Notes under the pieces: generated by a model
Database searches by the model: none
What the model was told of the DNA's origin: nothing
What the model saw: only the letters and a program-made list of their open reading frames with translations
Shown here: piece by piece, positions 1 through 8,798 of the stretch
Layout of the letters: each line of letters opens with the position of its first letter
How positions within the stretch are numbered: position 1 is the first letter of the stretch
Made by a program: the position numbers and the translations under genes
NCBI RefSeq assembly: GCF_001513745.1
Contig: NZ_CP013382.1
Coordinates: 1,860,001 to 1,924,000 of the forward strand
Length of the DNA: 64,000 nt
Origin: Burkholderia humptydooensis
Lineage (GTDB): Bacteria; Pseudomonadota; Gammaproteobacteria; Burkholderiales; Burkholderiaceae
Direction of reading: 5' to 3'

Positions 1-241
1 CGTGCGCCTGAGCCTCGTGAAGCTGTGCACGCGCTGCCCGGTGCCGACGATCGACCAGCGCACGGGCGCGCCGGACCCCGCGTGGCCGAACGAGCCGACC
101 GACACGATGAGCGTCTATCGCGGCAGCGCGCAGTTCGGCGGCGCGCTGACGTTCGGCAAGAACGCGATCGTCGTGAACGGCGAAGGCGCGTTTCTGGAAG
201 TCGGGCAATCGGTCGACGCGGAGATCGCATTCGGCGATTGA
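1..241 (+). CDS. MOSC domain protein, C-terminal part (cut by window start)
   Basis: About 79 residues remain of a protein whose start lies upstream of the window; the frame is already open at base 2. The stretch LCTRCPVPTIDQRTG matches the conserved region of YcbX-like MOSC proteins, where the cysteine-containing segment is linked to sulfur or molybdenum-cofactor chemistry. The following SVYRGSAQFGGALTFGKN and the short beta-rich tail are typical of the end of that domain. The substrate cannot be told from this part. A two-component gene pair on the opposite strand converges on it, with about 120 bases between the two stop codons and no clear terminator. Confidence 0.75.
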   Translation, partial: VRLSLVKLCTRCPVPTIDQRTGAPDPAWPNEPTDTMSVYRGSAQFGGALTFGKNAIVVNGEGAFLEVGQSVDAEIAFGD

Positions 242-361
242 CCTGCGATCGATCCGCGCACGTCGCGCGCATGCGTGAGACATGCGGCGGCACGCACCGC
301 CGCCGTTGCGCTCGCGCCAGCCGGCGCGCGACTGTCGGCCGCCGGGCGTGACGCCGGGCGT

Positions 362-1840
362 TCACGCCGCGAGAGCCGGCAGCGTGACGCGCACGACGAG
401 CCCGCGGCCGCGCGCCGAATGCTCGGTCGCCCGCCCCTCGTCCGCCTCGCCGCTCCTGCGGCCCGCGCCGCCCTCGTTGCGCTCGCCCGCGGTGTCCGCC
501 TCGTCCAGCTCGACCGCCCCCCGGTGCACGCGCGCGATCTCGCGCACGATCGACAGCCCGAGCCCCGTCCCCTCGACCGCGAGCGTCGCGTGGCTCCGGT
601 AGAAGCGCTCGAACACCGCGTCGCGCTCGTCGGGTGCGATCCCCGGCCCGTTGTCGATCACTTCGAGCCGCGCGAGCGCGCCGTCGCGCGCGACCCGCAC
701 CGTGATCACCGCGCCGTCGCCCGCGTAGCGGATCGCGTTGTCGATCAGATTGCCGACGAGCTCGCCGAGCAGATCCGCGCGCCCCATCACGTCGACGCCC
801 GCGTGCGCTTCGAAGCCGAGATCGATGCCGCGCGCGCGGGCGACGCCCGACCAGTCGAGCGTCACGCTGCGCGCGAGCTTCGCGAGCGCGACCGGCTTGC
901 GCTCGATCGCCGGCGCGACATCCGATTCGAGCCGCGACAGCGACAGCAACTGCTGGACGATCTTCGCCGCCTGCCGCACCGCGCCGTTCACGCGCCGCAG
1001 ATGCACGTTCACGCGCTCGCGCTCGGCGGGCCGCAGCGCGAGCTCGACGCCCGCCTGCGCGGCCGCGAGCGGCGTCTTCAACTGGTGCGCGGCGTCGGCG
1101 AAGAAGCGCCGCCGCGCGACCTGCATGCGCTGCGTGCGCGCGACGTACTGGTTGATCGATTCGACGAGCGGCGCGACCTCGCTCGGCAGCCCGAGCGTCT
1201 CGAGCGGCGTCGGGTCGTCCTCCGCGCGCGCGGCGACCTTCGCCGACAGCCGGTTCAGCGGCCGCAGCCCGCGCCCGACGCCGAGCCACACGATGCCGAG
1301 CGCGAGCACGACGAGCAGGCCCTCCTGCAGCAGCGAGCCGACGAGGATCTCGCGCGCGAGCGCCTGCCGCGCCTCGATCGTCTCGCCGACCATCACCCAG
1401 ACGACGCGCGTCTGCGCGCTCGGCACGTCGTGCACGGGCAGCCGCAGCGCGGCCATCCGCAACTGCTCGCCGCGATAGACGGCGTCGTAGAACGCCGTCG
1501 CGTAGAGCGGCGCGCCCGCCGCCGCGCCCGGCATCGGCAGATCGCGGTAGCCGGTGATCGCGCGGCCGTCGTCGCCGCGGATCAGGTAGTAGATCTTGCC
1601 GCCGTCGTTCGACTCGAACATCTCGAGCGCGAGATACGGCAGATCGACCTCCACCTCGCCGCCGACGAGCCGCACGCCCTCGCGGATCGACTTCAGCGAC
1701 GACGCGAGCGTGCGATCGAACGCGACGTGCGCGGCGTTCATCGCGCGCTGGTACGTGAGCCACGAATCGAGCGCGAGCAGCCCGAGGAACGGCAGCAGCA
1801 GCCATAGCGCGACCTGCGCGCGCAGATTGAGCCGCGTCAC
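362..1840 (-). CDS. TctE-like sensor histidine kinase
   Basis: Inner-membrane sensor kinase of 492 residues. A first membrane segment lies at about 9-28, followed by a periplasmic sensor region of about 135 residues of the 2CSK/TctE type and a second membrane segment at about 166-190. The phosphoacceptor box AAHQLKTPLAA places the histidine at residue 252. The ATPase motifs follow in order: GNLIDNAIRYA, DNGPGIAP and GTGLGLSIV. Its start overlaps the stop of the response-regulator gene by 4 bases (ATGA), so the two are translationally coupled. The C-terminus has a low-complexity insert rich in Glu, Gly and Arg (about residues 450-475) between the last ATPase strands. The likely signal is the substrate of the divergent transporter; this is inferred from position. 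Confidence 0.9.
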   Translation of the reverse strand: MTRLNLRAQVALWLLLPFLGLLALDSWLTYQRAMNAAHVAFDRTLASSLKSIREGVRLVGGEVEVDLPYLALEMFESNDGGKIYYLIRGDDGRAITGYRDLPMPGAAAGAPLYATAFYDAVYRGEQLRMAALRLPVHDVPSAQTRVVWVMVGETIEARQALAREILVGSLLQEGLLVVLALGIVWLGVGRGLRPLNRLSAKVAARAEDDPTPLETLGLPSEVAPLVESINQYVARTQRMQVARRRFFADAAHQLKTPLAAAQAGVELALRPAERERVNVHLRRVNGAVRQAAKIVQQLLSLSRLESDVAPAIERKPVALAKLARSVTLDWSGVARARGIDLGFEAHAGVDVMGRADLLGELVGNLIDNAIRYAGDGAVITVRVARDGALARLEVIDNGPGIAPDERDAVFERFYRSHATLAVEGTGLGLSIVREIARVHRGAVELDEADTAGERNEGGAGRRSGEADEGRATEHSARGRGLVVRVTLPALAA

Positions 1841-2508
1841 GACGGCTGCGCCTCGAGCAGATAGCCGAGCCCGCGCAGCGTGACGATCGCGACGCCGCTG
1901 CCCTCGAGCTTCTTGCGCAGCCGGTGCACGTAGATCTCGATCGCGTCGGCGTTCACCGATTCGTCGAGCCCGAAGATCTTCTCCGACAGCGTCTCCTTGT
2001 TGATCGCGCGGCCGTTGCGCAGGATCAGCACCTCGAGCACCGAGCGCTCGCGCGGCGTCAGCGCGAGCGCGTCATTGTTCAGACGAAAGCTCCGGTCGAC
2101 GCTGTCGAACGCGAGCGGCCCGCATTCGACGCGCCCGTGCTCGTGCCCGAGGCTGCGCCGGATCAGCGCGCGGGCGCGCGCCTCGAGCTCGGTCAGCTCG
2201 AACGGCTTCGCGAGATAGTCGTCCGCGCCGAGATCGAGCCCGCGCACGCGGTCCTCCACCGAGCCGTGCGCGGTGAGGATCAGCACGGGCACCGGGTTGC
2301 GCCGCGCGCGCAGCCGCCGCAGCACTTCGAGGCCGTCGAGCTTCGGCAGCCCCAGATCGAGAATCACGAGCGCGTAGTCCTGCGTGTGCAGCACGTGATC
2401 GGCGGCCTCGCCGTCCGCCATGTGGTCGACCGCGAAGCGCGCGGAGGAAAGCGCGTCGGCGAGCGACTGCGCGAGGATCGGGTTGTCTTCGACGAGCAGC
2501 ACGCGCAT
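1837..2508 (-). CDS. TctD-like OmpR-family response regulator
   Basis: DNA-binding partner of the adjacent kinase, 223 residues. The receiver domain shows the acidic pocket (LLVEDN), the phosphoacceptor Asp51 in VILDLGLP, the Thr in LILTAHG and the Lys in YLAKPFE. A winged-helix output domain follows from about residue 125, ending EIYVHRLRKKLEGSGVAI and LRGLGYLL. The start ATG at 2506-2508 was chosen because MRVLLVEDN is the usual beginning of the family; the open frame runs on upstream only because high GC removes stops. It is divergent from the ABC transporter genes, with 129 bases between starts, and probably controls them. Confidence 0.9.
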   Translation of the reverse strand: MRVLLVEDNPILAQSLADALSSARFAVDHMADGEAADHVLHTQDYALVILDLGLPKLDGLEVLRRLRARRNPVPVLILTAHGSVEDRVRGLDLGADDYLAKPFELTELEARARALIRRSLGHEHGRVECGPLAFDSVDRSFRLNNDALALTPRERSVLEVLILRNGRAINKETLSEKIFGLDESVNADAIEIYVHRLRKKLEGSGVAIVTLRGLGYLLEAQPS

Positions 2509-2637
2509 TAAGCAAAACCTCGGGAAATCCATAATCGAAAGAAAGCGATTGTGACGAAAAATGAAAGCACGCTGAAAGTGCGCACCGCTTACCATCCGCG
2601 TCACTCGAACCGAACAAAGACGCAACTGGAGGAAGAC

Positions 2638-3726
2638 ATGCATCACGCACCAGCCGGCATCGCCGCCGTTCTTTTCGTCGCCGCAAGCACTGTCTGCGCA
2701 CAGGTCCCGGCCGGCTATCCGGGTAATTACCAACACGTGATCGACGCCGCGAAGCAGGAAGGCAAGCTCGTCGTCTACTCGACGACCGACACCGCGCTCG
2801 TGCGCCCGCTCATCAAGGATTTCGAAAGCCTGTACGGCGTGAAGGTCGAATACAACGACATGAACAGCACCGAGCTTTACAACCGTTACGTCAGTGAAAG
2901 CGCCGCGAAAAGCGCGAGCGCCGACGTGCTGTGGAACTCGGCGATGGACCTCCAGGTGAAGCTGGTCAACGACGGGCTGATGGCCGCGTACGATTCGCCC
3001 GAGACGCCGCACGTGCCGCAATGGGCGCAGTACCAGAAGCTGGCTTACGGCACGACCTACGAGCCGCTCGCGATCGTCTACAACAAGCGGCTGATTCCCG
3101 AGCACGACGTGCCGAAGACGCGCGCCGACCTGATCAGGCTGCTGCAGTCGCAGCCCGAGAAGTTCAAGGGCAAGGTGACGACCTACGACATCGAGAAATC
3201 GGGCGTCGGCTTCAACTATCTGACGCAGGACGCGCACGTGAACGAAAAGGTCACGTGGGAGCTCGTGCGCGCGATCGGCGCGGCGGGCCCGAAGCTGCAG
3301 TCGAGCACGGGCGCGATGATGGAGCGGATCTCGTCGGGCGAGAACCTCGTCGGCTACAACATCATCGGCTCGTATGCATACGCGAAGGCGAAGAAGGACA
3401 AATCGATCGGCTACGTGCTGCCGAAGGACTACACGCTCGTCGTGAGCCGCCTCGTGACGATCTCCAGGCAGGCGCAGCATCCGAACGCGGCGAAGCTGTG
3501 GGTCGACTATCTGCTTTCGAAGCGCGGCCAGACGCTGATCGCGAACCAGGCGAACCTGTACTCGATCCGCGCGGACGTGTCGGGCGAGACGTCGATGACG
3601 AGTCTCGCGAAGGAGTTGGGCGACGCGCTCAGGCCGATCCAGATCGGCTCGGGCCTGCTCGTCTATCTCGACCAGTCGAAGCGCCTCGCGTTCCTCAAGC
3701 AGTGGCAGCAGGCGCTCAAGCGCTGA
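2638..3726 (+). CDS. ABC transporter periplasmic binding protein, AfuA/FbpA-like
   Basis: Exported solute-binding protein of 362 residues. The start at 2638 follows a GGAGG ribosome site (about 2628) and gives a clean signal peptide with a cut after TVCA (about residue 21). The mature part starts with VPAGYPGNYQHVIDAAK, then GKLVVYSTTD, the family pattern of FbpA/AfuA-type proteins. Ferric-binding members usually carry a Tyr-Tyr pair in the C-terminal half; here the equivalent stretch reads GYNIIGSYAYAK, so iron is not a safe guess. AfuA-type relatives bind sugar phosphates. It is the first gene of an importer operon divergent from a TctD/TctE-like pair. Confidence 0.85.
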   Translation: MHHAPAGIAAVLFVAASTVCAQVPAGYPGNYQHVIDAAKQEGKLVVYSTTDTALVRPLIKDFESLYGVKVEYNDMNSTELYNRYVSESAAKSASADVLWNSAMDLQVKLVNDGLMAAYDSPETPHVPQWAQYQKLAYGTTYEPLAIVYNKRLIPEHDVPKTRADLIRLLQSQPEKFKGKVTTYDIEKSGVGFNYLTQDAHVNEKVTWELVRAIGAAGPKLQSSTGAMMERISSGENLVGYNIIGSYAYAKAKKDKSIGYVLPKDYTLVVSRLVTISRQAQHPNAAKLWVDYLLSKRGQTLIANQANLYSIRADVSGETSMTSLAKELGDALRPIQIGSGLLVYLDQSKRLAFLKQWQQALKR

Positions 3727-3741
3727 GCCCGCGCGCGTGAC

Positions 3742-3769
3742 GGCGCGCGCGGCGGCCGCCGCGCGCGCC
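3742..3769 (+). promoter_or_regulatory. Perfect 28-bp palindrome between binding-protein and permease genes
   Basis: The bases are a perfect inverted repeat with no unpaired loop bases by sequence, able to form a very GC-rich hairpin 15 bases after the binding-protein stop. It is followed by a pyrimidine-rich stretch without a strong T-run. In ABC operons such intercistronic hairpins commonly stabilise or partly end the upstream message so that the binding protein is made in excess. That role is inferred here. Confidence 0.6.
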
Positions 3770-3825
3770 CCTTCCCTTCGTTTTCCTTCTCGTTGACGCG
3801 GCCTGCGGGCCGCAAGGGTGAACTC

Positions 3826-5595
3826 ATGCTTACAACCCGCACCGGCCGCCCCTGCGCGCCCATGCCCGGCGCGCTCGGCGGCGGCGCACAGGGCGCGCCG
3901 TCGGCGGGCGGACTCTGGCCGCTCGCGGGCATGCTGCGCTGGATCGTCGTCGCCGTCCTGACGATCGCCGTCGCGCTGCCGATCGCGTTCATCGTGTTCC
4001 AGAGCCTGTTGTCCGCGCCGTTCTTCGACGCGAACAGAACGCTCGGCGTCGAGGGCTTTCGCTTCATCTTCGGCGATCCCGACTTCTGGTCCGCCGTGAA
4101 GAACTCGTTCGTCATCGCGGGCGGGATGCTGTTCATCTCGATTCCGCTCGGCGGCGTCCTCGCGTTCCTGATGGTGCGCACCGATCTGCCCGGCCGCCGC
4201 TGGCTGGAGCCGCTCGTGCTCACGCCGGTGTTCGTGTCGCCGATGGTGCTCGCGTTCGGCTACGTCGTCGCGGCGGGCCCGGTGGGCTTCTACTCGGTGT
4301 GGTTCAAGGCGCTGTTCGGCGTCGAATCCGTGCCGTGGAACGTCTACTCGATCTTCGCGATCACGGTCATCGTGGGCCTCACGCACGTGCCGCACGTGTA
4401 CCTGTACGCGTCGGCCGCGCTGCGCAACCTCGGCTCGGACGTCGAGGAAGCGGCGCGCGTCGCGGGCGCGCGGCCGTTTCGCGTCGCGCTCGACGTGAGC
4501 CTGCCGATGACGCTGCCCGCGCTGCTCTTCTCCGGCGTGCTCGTGTTCTTCCTCGGCTTCGAGGTGTTCGGGCTGCCGCTCGTGCTCGGCGATCCCGAAG
4601 GCCACCTCGTGCTCGCGACGTACCTGTACAAGCTGACCAACAAGCTCGGCGTGCCGTCGTATCACCTGATGGCGGCCGTCGCCGTGTGCATCATCGCGAT
4701 CACGTTCCCGCTCGTGCTCTTGCAGCGCCACCTGCTGAAATCCGCGAACCGCTACGTGACCGTCAAGGGCAAGGCGGGCCGCGCGACCGTGCTGCCGCTG
4801 CGCGCATGGCGCTGGGTCGCGCTCGCGATCGTCGCCGCGTGGCTCGCGCTCACCGTGATCGTGCCGATCTCCGGCATCGTGCTGCGCGCGTTCGTCACGA
4901 ACTGGGGCGAAGGCGTGCCGCTCGCCGAGGTGCTGACCGTCGCGAACTTCGTCGAGCTGTTCGAGCAGGACAACCTCGTGCGCGCGATCGTCAACACGCT
5001 CGGCATCGGCGTGATCGGCGGCGCGCTCGCGATCGGCTTCTATTCGCTCGTCGCGTTCGCGGGCCACCGCCGCCACGACTGGGTCGCGCGCATGCTCGAC
5101 TACATCGTGCTGCTGCCGCGCGCGGTGCCGGGCCTGCTCGCCGGCCTCGCGTTCCTGTGGATCTTCCTGTTCGTGCCGGGCCTGCGCGAGCTGAAGAGCT
5201 CGATGTGGAGCATCTGGATCGCGTACACGGTCGTGTGGCTCGCGTACGGAATGCGCGTGATCCAGAGCGCGCTGCTGCAGGTGGGCCCCGAGCTCGAGGA
5301 AGCGGGCCGCAGCGTCGGCGCGACGCGCGCGCGCGTGTCGCTCGACGTGACGCTGCCGCTCGTGCGCTTTGGCCTCCTGGCCGCCTGGCTCCTGATCTTC
5401 ATGATCTTCGAGCGCGAGTACTCGACGGCCGTCTACCTGCTGTCGCCCGGCACCGAGGTGATCGGCGCGCTGCTCGTGTCGCTGTGGGCGACAGGGGCGG
5501 TCGACCAGGTCGCCGCGCTGTCCGTCATCAACATCGCAATGGTCGGCGCGGGACTCGCCGTCGCGTTGCGCTTCGGAGTGAAACTGCATGGATAA
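3826..5595 (+). CDS. ABC transporter permease, fused two-domain FbpB type
   Basis: Inner-membrane permease of 589 residues formed by two permease domains in tandem, about 12 membrane segments. Each half carries the cytoplasmic EAA loop that docks to the ATPase: EEAARVAGARPFRVALDVSL near residue 206 and EEAGRSVGATRARVSLDVTL near residue 490. The ATG at 3826 was preferred over an upstream TTG at 3793 because AAGGGTG (3813-3819) lies six bases before it. The first 35 residues are Pro- and Gly-rich and precede the first membrane segment. It overlaps the ATPase gene by 8 bases, so the two are probably made together. Confidence 0.88.
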   Translation: MLTTRTGRPCAPMPGALGGGAQGAPSAGGLWPLAGMLRWIVVAVLTIAVALPIAFIVFQSLLSAPFFDANRTLGVEGFRFIFGDPDFWSAVKNSFVIAGGMLFISIPLGGVLAFLMVRTDLPGRRWLEPLVLTPVFVSPMVLAFGYVVAAGPVGFYSVWFKALFGVESVPWNVYSIFAITVIVGLTHVPHVYLYASAALRNLGSDVEEAARVAGARPFRVALDVSLPMTLPALLFSGVLVFFLGFEVFGLPLVLGDPEGHLVLATYLYKLTNKLGVPSYHLMAAVAVCIIAITFPLVLLQRHLLKSANRYVTVKGKAGRATVLPLRAWRWVALAIVAAWLALTVIVPISGIVLRAFVTNWGEGVPLAEVLTVANFVELFEQDNLVRAIVNTLGIGVIGGALAIGFYSLVAFAGHRRHDWVARMLDYIVLLPRAVPGLLAGLAFLWIFLFVPGLRELKSSMWSIWIAYTVVWLAYGMRVIQSALLQVGPELEEAGRSVGATRARVSLDVTLPLVRFGLLAAWLLIFMIFEREYSTAVYLLSPGTEVIGALLVSLWATGAVDQVAALSVINIAMVGAGLAVALRFGVKLHG

Positions 5596-6655
5596 GCTCA
5601 TCGTCGACGATCTGCATCTGAGCTACGGCGCGAACCCGATCCTCAAGGGCGTGTCGTTCGAATTGAACGCGGGCGAGGTCGTGTGCCTGCTCGGCGCGTC
5701 GGGCAGCGGCAAGACGACGCTGCTGCGCGCGGTCGCGGGGCTCGAGACGCCGTCGGCCGGCCGCATCCGGCTCGACGAGCGCACCTTCTTCGACGGCGCG
5801 AACCGCATCGACCTGCCCGTCGAGGCGCGCTCGCTCGGCCTCGTGTTCCAGTCGTATGCGCTGTGGCCGCACCGCACGGTCGCCGAGAACGTCGGCTACG
5901 GGCTCAGGCTGCGCCGCGTCGCATCGGGCGAGATCAAGCGCCGCGTGCAGACCGCGCTCGACCAGCTCGGCCTCGGCCACCTCGCCGGGCGCTATCCGCA
6001 CCAACTGTCGGGCGGCCAGCAGCAGCGCGTCGCGATCGCGCGCGCGCTCGTCTACAACCCGCCCGTGATCCTGCTCGACGAGCCGCTGTCGAACCTCGAC
6101 GCGAAGCTGCGCGAGGAAGCGCGCGCGTGGCTGCGCGAGCTGATCGTGTCGCTCGGCTTGTCCGCGCTCTGCGTGACGCACGATCAGGCCGAGGCGATGG
6201 CGATGTCGGACCGCATCCTGCTGCTGCGCGACGGCCGCATCGAGCAGGAAGGCGCGCCCGCCGAGCTGTACGGCGCGCCGCGCACGCTCTACACGGCCGA
6301 GTTCATGGGCAGCAATAACCGGATCGACGCACGCGTCGACGCGGTCGACGGCGAGCGCGTGACGCTCGCGGGCGACGGCTGGCGGCTCGCGGCGCGCGCG
6401 CGCGGCGCGCTGCGGCACGGCGAGGACGCGCACGCGGTGATTCGCGTCGAGCGCGTGCAGGTTGCGGACGGCCCCGGCGAGAACCGGCTGCCCGCCGAGC
6501 TCGTGACGTCGATGTATCTCGGCGATCGCTGGGAGTACCTGTTCCATTGCGGCGCGCTGCGGCTGCGCGCGTTCGGCACGGTGCCGCGCGCGGCGGGCCG
6601 GCACTGGCTCGAGTTCCCGGCGAACGATTGCTGGGCGTTCGCGAAAGCGGGCTGA
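5588..6655 (+). CDS. ABC transporter ATPase, FbpC/AfuC type
   Basis: Cytoplasmic ATPase of 355 residues that drives the importer. Walker A is GASGSGKTT (about residues 36-44), the Q-loop is LVFQSYALWPH, the signature is LSGGQQQRVAIARAL, Walker B is VILLDEPLSNLDAKLR, and the switch His is in CVTHDQAEAM. The C-terminal 80 residues look like a TOBE regulatory domain, as in FbpC, PotA and AfuC. Its start overlaps the permease stop, and a porin gene follows after 77 bases. All catalytic residues are present, so the transporter should be functional. The substrate is not fixed by this subunit. Confidence 0.9.
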   Translation: MDKLIVDDLHLSYGANPILKGVSFELNAGEVVCLLGASGSGKTTLLRAVAGLETPSAGRIRLDERTFFDGANRIDLPVEARSLGLVFQSYALWPHRTVAENVGYGLRLRRVASGEIKRRVQTALDQLGLGHLAGRYPHQLSGGQQQRVAIARALVYNPPVILLDEPLSNLDAKLREEARAWLRELIVSLGLSALCVTHDQAEAMAMSDRILLLRDGRIEQEGAPAELYGAPRTLYTAEFMGSNNRIDARVDAVDGERVTLAGDGWRLAARARGALRHGEDAHAVIRVERVQVADGPGENRLPAELVTSMYLGDRWEYLFHCGALRLRAFGTVPRAAGRHWLEFPANDCWAFAKAG

Positions 6656-6732
6656 CCGAGGCCGCGCACGCCGCCCGACGGCGAACGTGCGCGCCCCCTA
6701 AAACAACCACCACTCAATCGGAGACACCGAAA

Positions 6733-7824
6733 ATGAAAAAGCATCGCCGCATCGCCGGCACGACTGCGATCTCAGCCGGCCTCGCCGCGTGCGGGAGCCT
6801 CTCGGCCGGCCACGCGCTCGCGCAATCGAGCATCACGCTCTACGGGATCATGGACGCGGGCATCGAATACGTGAACCACGCGGCGCCCGACGGCGGCGGC
6901 GCGTTCCGGATGAAGTCGGGCAACAAGAACACGTCGCGCTGGGGCCTGCGCGGCGTCGAGGATCTCGGCGGCGGCCTGAAGGCGGTGTTCCGGCTCGAAA
7001 GCGGGATCGATCTCGCGAACGGCGCGTTCGACGACGGCCCCGACTCGATCTTCGCGCGGCGCGCGACGGTGGGCCTCAAGGGCAAGTGGGGCGAGCTGAC
7101 GCTCGGGCGCAACTTCACGGTCACGTACGACTACATGCTGCCGTTCGACCCGATGGGCTACGCGCAGAATTATTCGTGGGCGACGTCGTCGACGGCCACG
7201 GGCGGCCGCAAGGACGGCCTCTTCACGCGCTCGTCGAACGCGGTGCGATACGACGGCGCGTACGGCGGCCTGCGCTTCGGCGCGATGTTCGGCTTCGGCA
7301 ACGTGCCGGGCAGCGTGAAGACGAGCTCGAAGTACGACTTCGCGCTCGGCTACGAGAGCGGCCCGTTCGCCGCGGTCGTCACGTTCGACCGCCAGAACGG
7401 CGCGGGCGACAGCGTGACGCCCGCGGACCCCGTCAACTACGTGCAGGGCATTCACGCGGGCGTCAGCTACGACTTCGGCAACCTGAAGACGATGGCGGGC
7501 TACCGCAACTACCGCCGCACGTATCACACGGCGGCGGCGACGCAGTCGAGCGACATGTACTGGATCGGCGGCGCGTACAACTTCACGCCGGCGTTCTCGT
7601 TCACGGGCGCGGTCTATCACCAGAACATCAAGGGCGGCGCCGACGCCGATCCGACGCTCGTGTCGCTGCGCGCGCAATACGCGCTGTCGAAGCGCACGGT
7701 GCTGTACGCGGCGGGCGGCTTCGCGATCGCGAAGCATGGGCAGAACGTCGGCGTGTCGCGCGATACGCTTGGGTATGCGGACACGCAGGTCGGCGTGACC
7801 CTCGGGATGCAGCAGCGGTTCTGA
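6733..7824 (+). CDS. Outer-membrane general porin (Burkholderia OmpC type)
   Basis: Trimeric beta-barrel porin of 363 residues. The start follows GGAGAC (6719-6724) and gives a signal peptide ending near HALAQ. The mature chain begins SSITLYGIMDAGIEYVNH, the standard opening of beta-proteobacterial porins, and ends GVTLGMQQRF with the terminal Phe needed for outer-membrane assembly. Loops rich in Gly, Asp and Asn alternate with aromatic girdle strands throughout. Placed directly behind an ABC importer, it may supply the outer-membrane route for the same solute. The promoter is either the importer promoter or one in the 77-base gap; no clear choice is visible. Confidence 0.9.
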   Translation: MKKHRRIAGTTAISAGLAACGSLSAGHALAQSSITLYGIMDAGIEYVNHAAPDGGGAFRMKSGNKNTSRWGLRGVEDLGGGLKAVFRLESGIDLANGAFDDGPDSIFARRATVGLKGKWGELTLGRNFTVTYDYMLPFDPMGYAQNYSWATSSTATGGRKDGLFTRSSNAVRYDGAYGGLRFGAMFGFGNVPGSVKTSSKYDFALGYESGPFAAVVTFDRQNGAGDSVTPADPVNYVQGIHAGVSYDFGNLKTMAGYRNYRRTYHTAAATQSSDMYWIGGAYNFTPAFSFTGAVYHQNIKGGADADPTLVSLRAQYALSKRTVLYAAGGFAIAKHGQNVGVSRDTLGYADTQVGVTLGMQQRF

Positions 7825-7934
7825 TCGAACGGCGCGATGCGCCCCTCACTCATGCGCCGCGATCGCTTCGCGACGGTTGTCGAAAAGCGTGGGATGCGCC
7901 CGTCGCCCGAACGGTGACAATCGCCGGCGGCCTC

Positions 7935-7957
7935 GCCCAAGCGGAATTCGTTTGGGC
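7935..7957. terminator. Hairpin between convergent porin and hpaI genes
   Basis: GCCCAAGCG and CGTTTGGGC (one mismatch) pair around a 5-base loop. The hairpin lies 110 bases after the porin stop and 17 bases beyond the hpaI stop in the opposite sense. There is no long T-run on either side, so it may act weakly or mainly on the hpa transcript. Confidence 0.45.
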
Positions 7958-7973
7958 GCGATGTCGGCTTCGC

Positions 7974-8789
7974 TCAATACGTCGCATCGCCCTCGATCAC
8001 GCCCGCCCGTTCGCCGCCGGCCGCCGGCCTGAATTGCGCGGCGAGCCGCTCGGCGCCGCGCGCGAGCAGCGTCGTGTCGACGCCGACCGCGACGAACGTC
8101 GCGCCGGCTTCGAGATAGCGCCGCGCCGCGCGCTCGTCCGCGCTGAGAATGCCCGCCGCCTTGCCCGCTGCGACGATCGCGGCGATCGCGCGGCCGATCG
8201 CCGCCTGCACGTCCGGATGCGCGGGGTCGCCCAGACGCCCGAGATCGGCCGCGAGATCGGCGGGCCCGATGAACACGCCGTCGACGCCGTCGACGCGCGC
8301 GATCGCATCGATCGCGTCGAGCCCCGCGCGCGTCTCGACCTGCACGAGCACCGCGATCCGCTCGTTCGCGCGCCGCAGGTAATCGTCGACGCGATTCCAG
8401 CGCGACGCGCGCGCGAGCGCGCTGCCGACGCCGCGCACGCCATGCGGCGGATAGCGCGTCGCCGCCACCGCCGCGCGCGCCTCGTCGGCGTTCTGCACCA
8501 TCGGCACGAGCAGCGTCTGCGCGCCGAGATCGAGCACCTGCTTGACGATGACCGCGTCGTTCCACGGCACGCGCACGACGGGATGCGACGGATACGCGGC
8601 GATCGCCTGCAATTGCGCGAGGATCGTCGGCACCGTGTTCGGCGCATGCTCGCCGTCGATCAGCAGCCAGTCGAAGCCCGCGCCCGCGACGACCTCCGCC
8701 GCATAGGCGTTCGCCAGCCCGAGCCACAGCCCGATCTGCGCCTGCCCGCGCGCGAGCGCGGCCTTGAACGTGTTCTCAGGAATGCGCAT
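7974..8789 (-). CDS. hpaI: 4-hydroxy-2-oxo-heptane-1,7-dioate aldolase
   Basis: Class II (metal-dependent) aldolase of the HpcH/HpaI family, 271 residues. It cleaves 4-hydroxy-2-oxoheptanedioate to pyruvate and succinic semialdehyde, the last step of the homoprotocatechuate pathway. Visible landmarks are [13 protein letters not shown] (metal and substrate binding), [15 protein letters not shown] and [15 protein letters not shown]. The C-terminus runs about 15 residues beyond the conserved core. It is the last gene of the hpa operon, 9 bases after the hpaH stop. The start [12 protein letters not shown] agrees with the family. Confidence 0.92.
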   Translation of the reverse strand: MRIPENTFKAALARGQAQIGLWLGLANAYAAEVVAGAGFDWLLIDGEHAPNTVPTILAQLQAIAAYPSHPVVRVPWNDAVIVKQVLDLGAQTLLVPMVQNADEARAAVAATRYPPHGVRGVGSALARASRWNRVDDYLRRANERIAVLVQVETRAGLDAIDAIARVDGVDGVFIGPADLAADLGRLGDPAHPDVQAAIGRAIAAIVAAGKAAGILSADERAARRYLEAGATFVAVGVDTTLLARGAERLAAQFRPAAGGERAGVIEGDATY

Positions 8790-8798
8790 CGTCGTCCG

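Noticed and set aside
2509..5601. A 1254-codon minus-strand open frame covering the transporter genes
   Set aside because: Only its last 223 codons (the response regulator) look like protein; the rest is Arg/His/Glu-rich and antisense to clear ABC genes, an effect of high GC removing stop codons.
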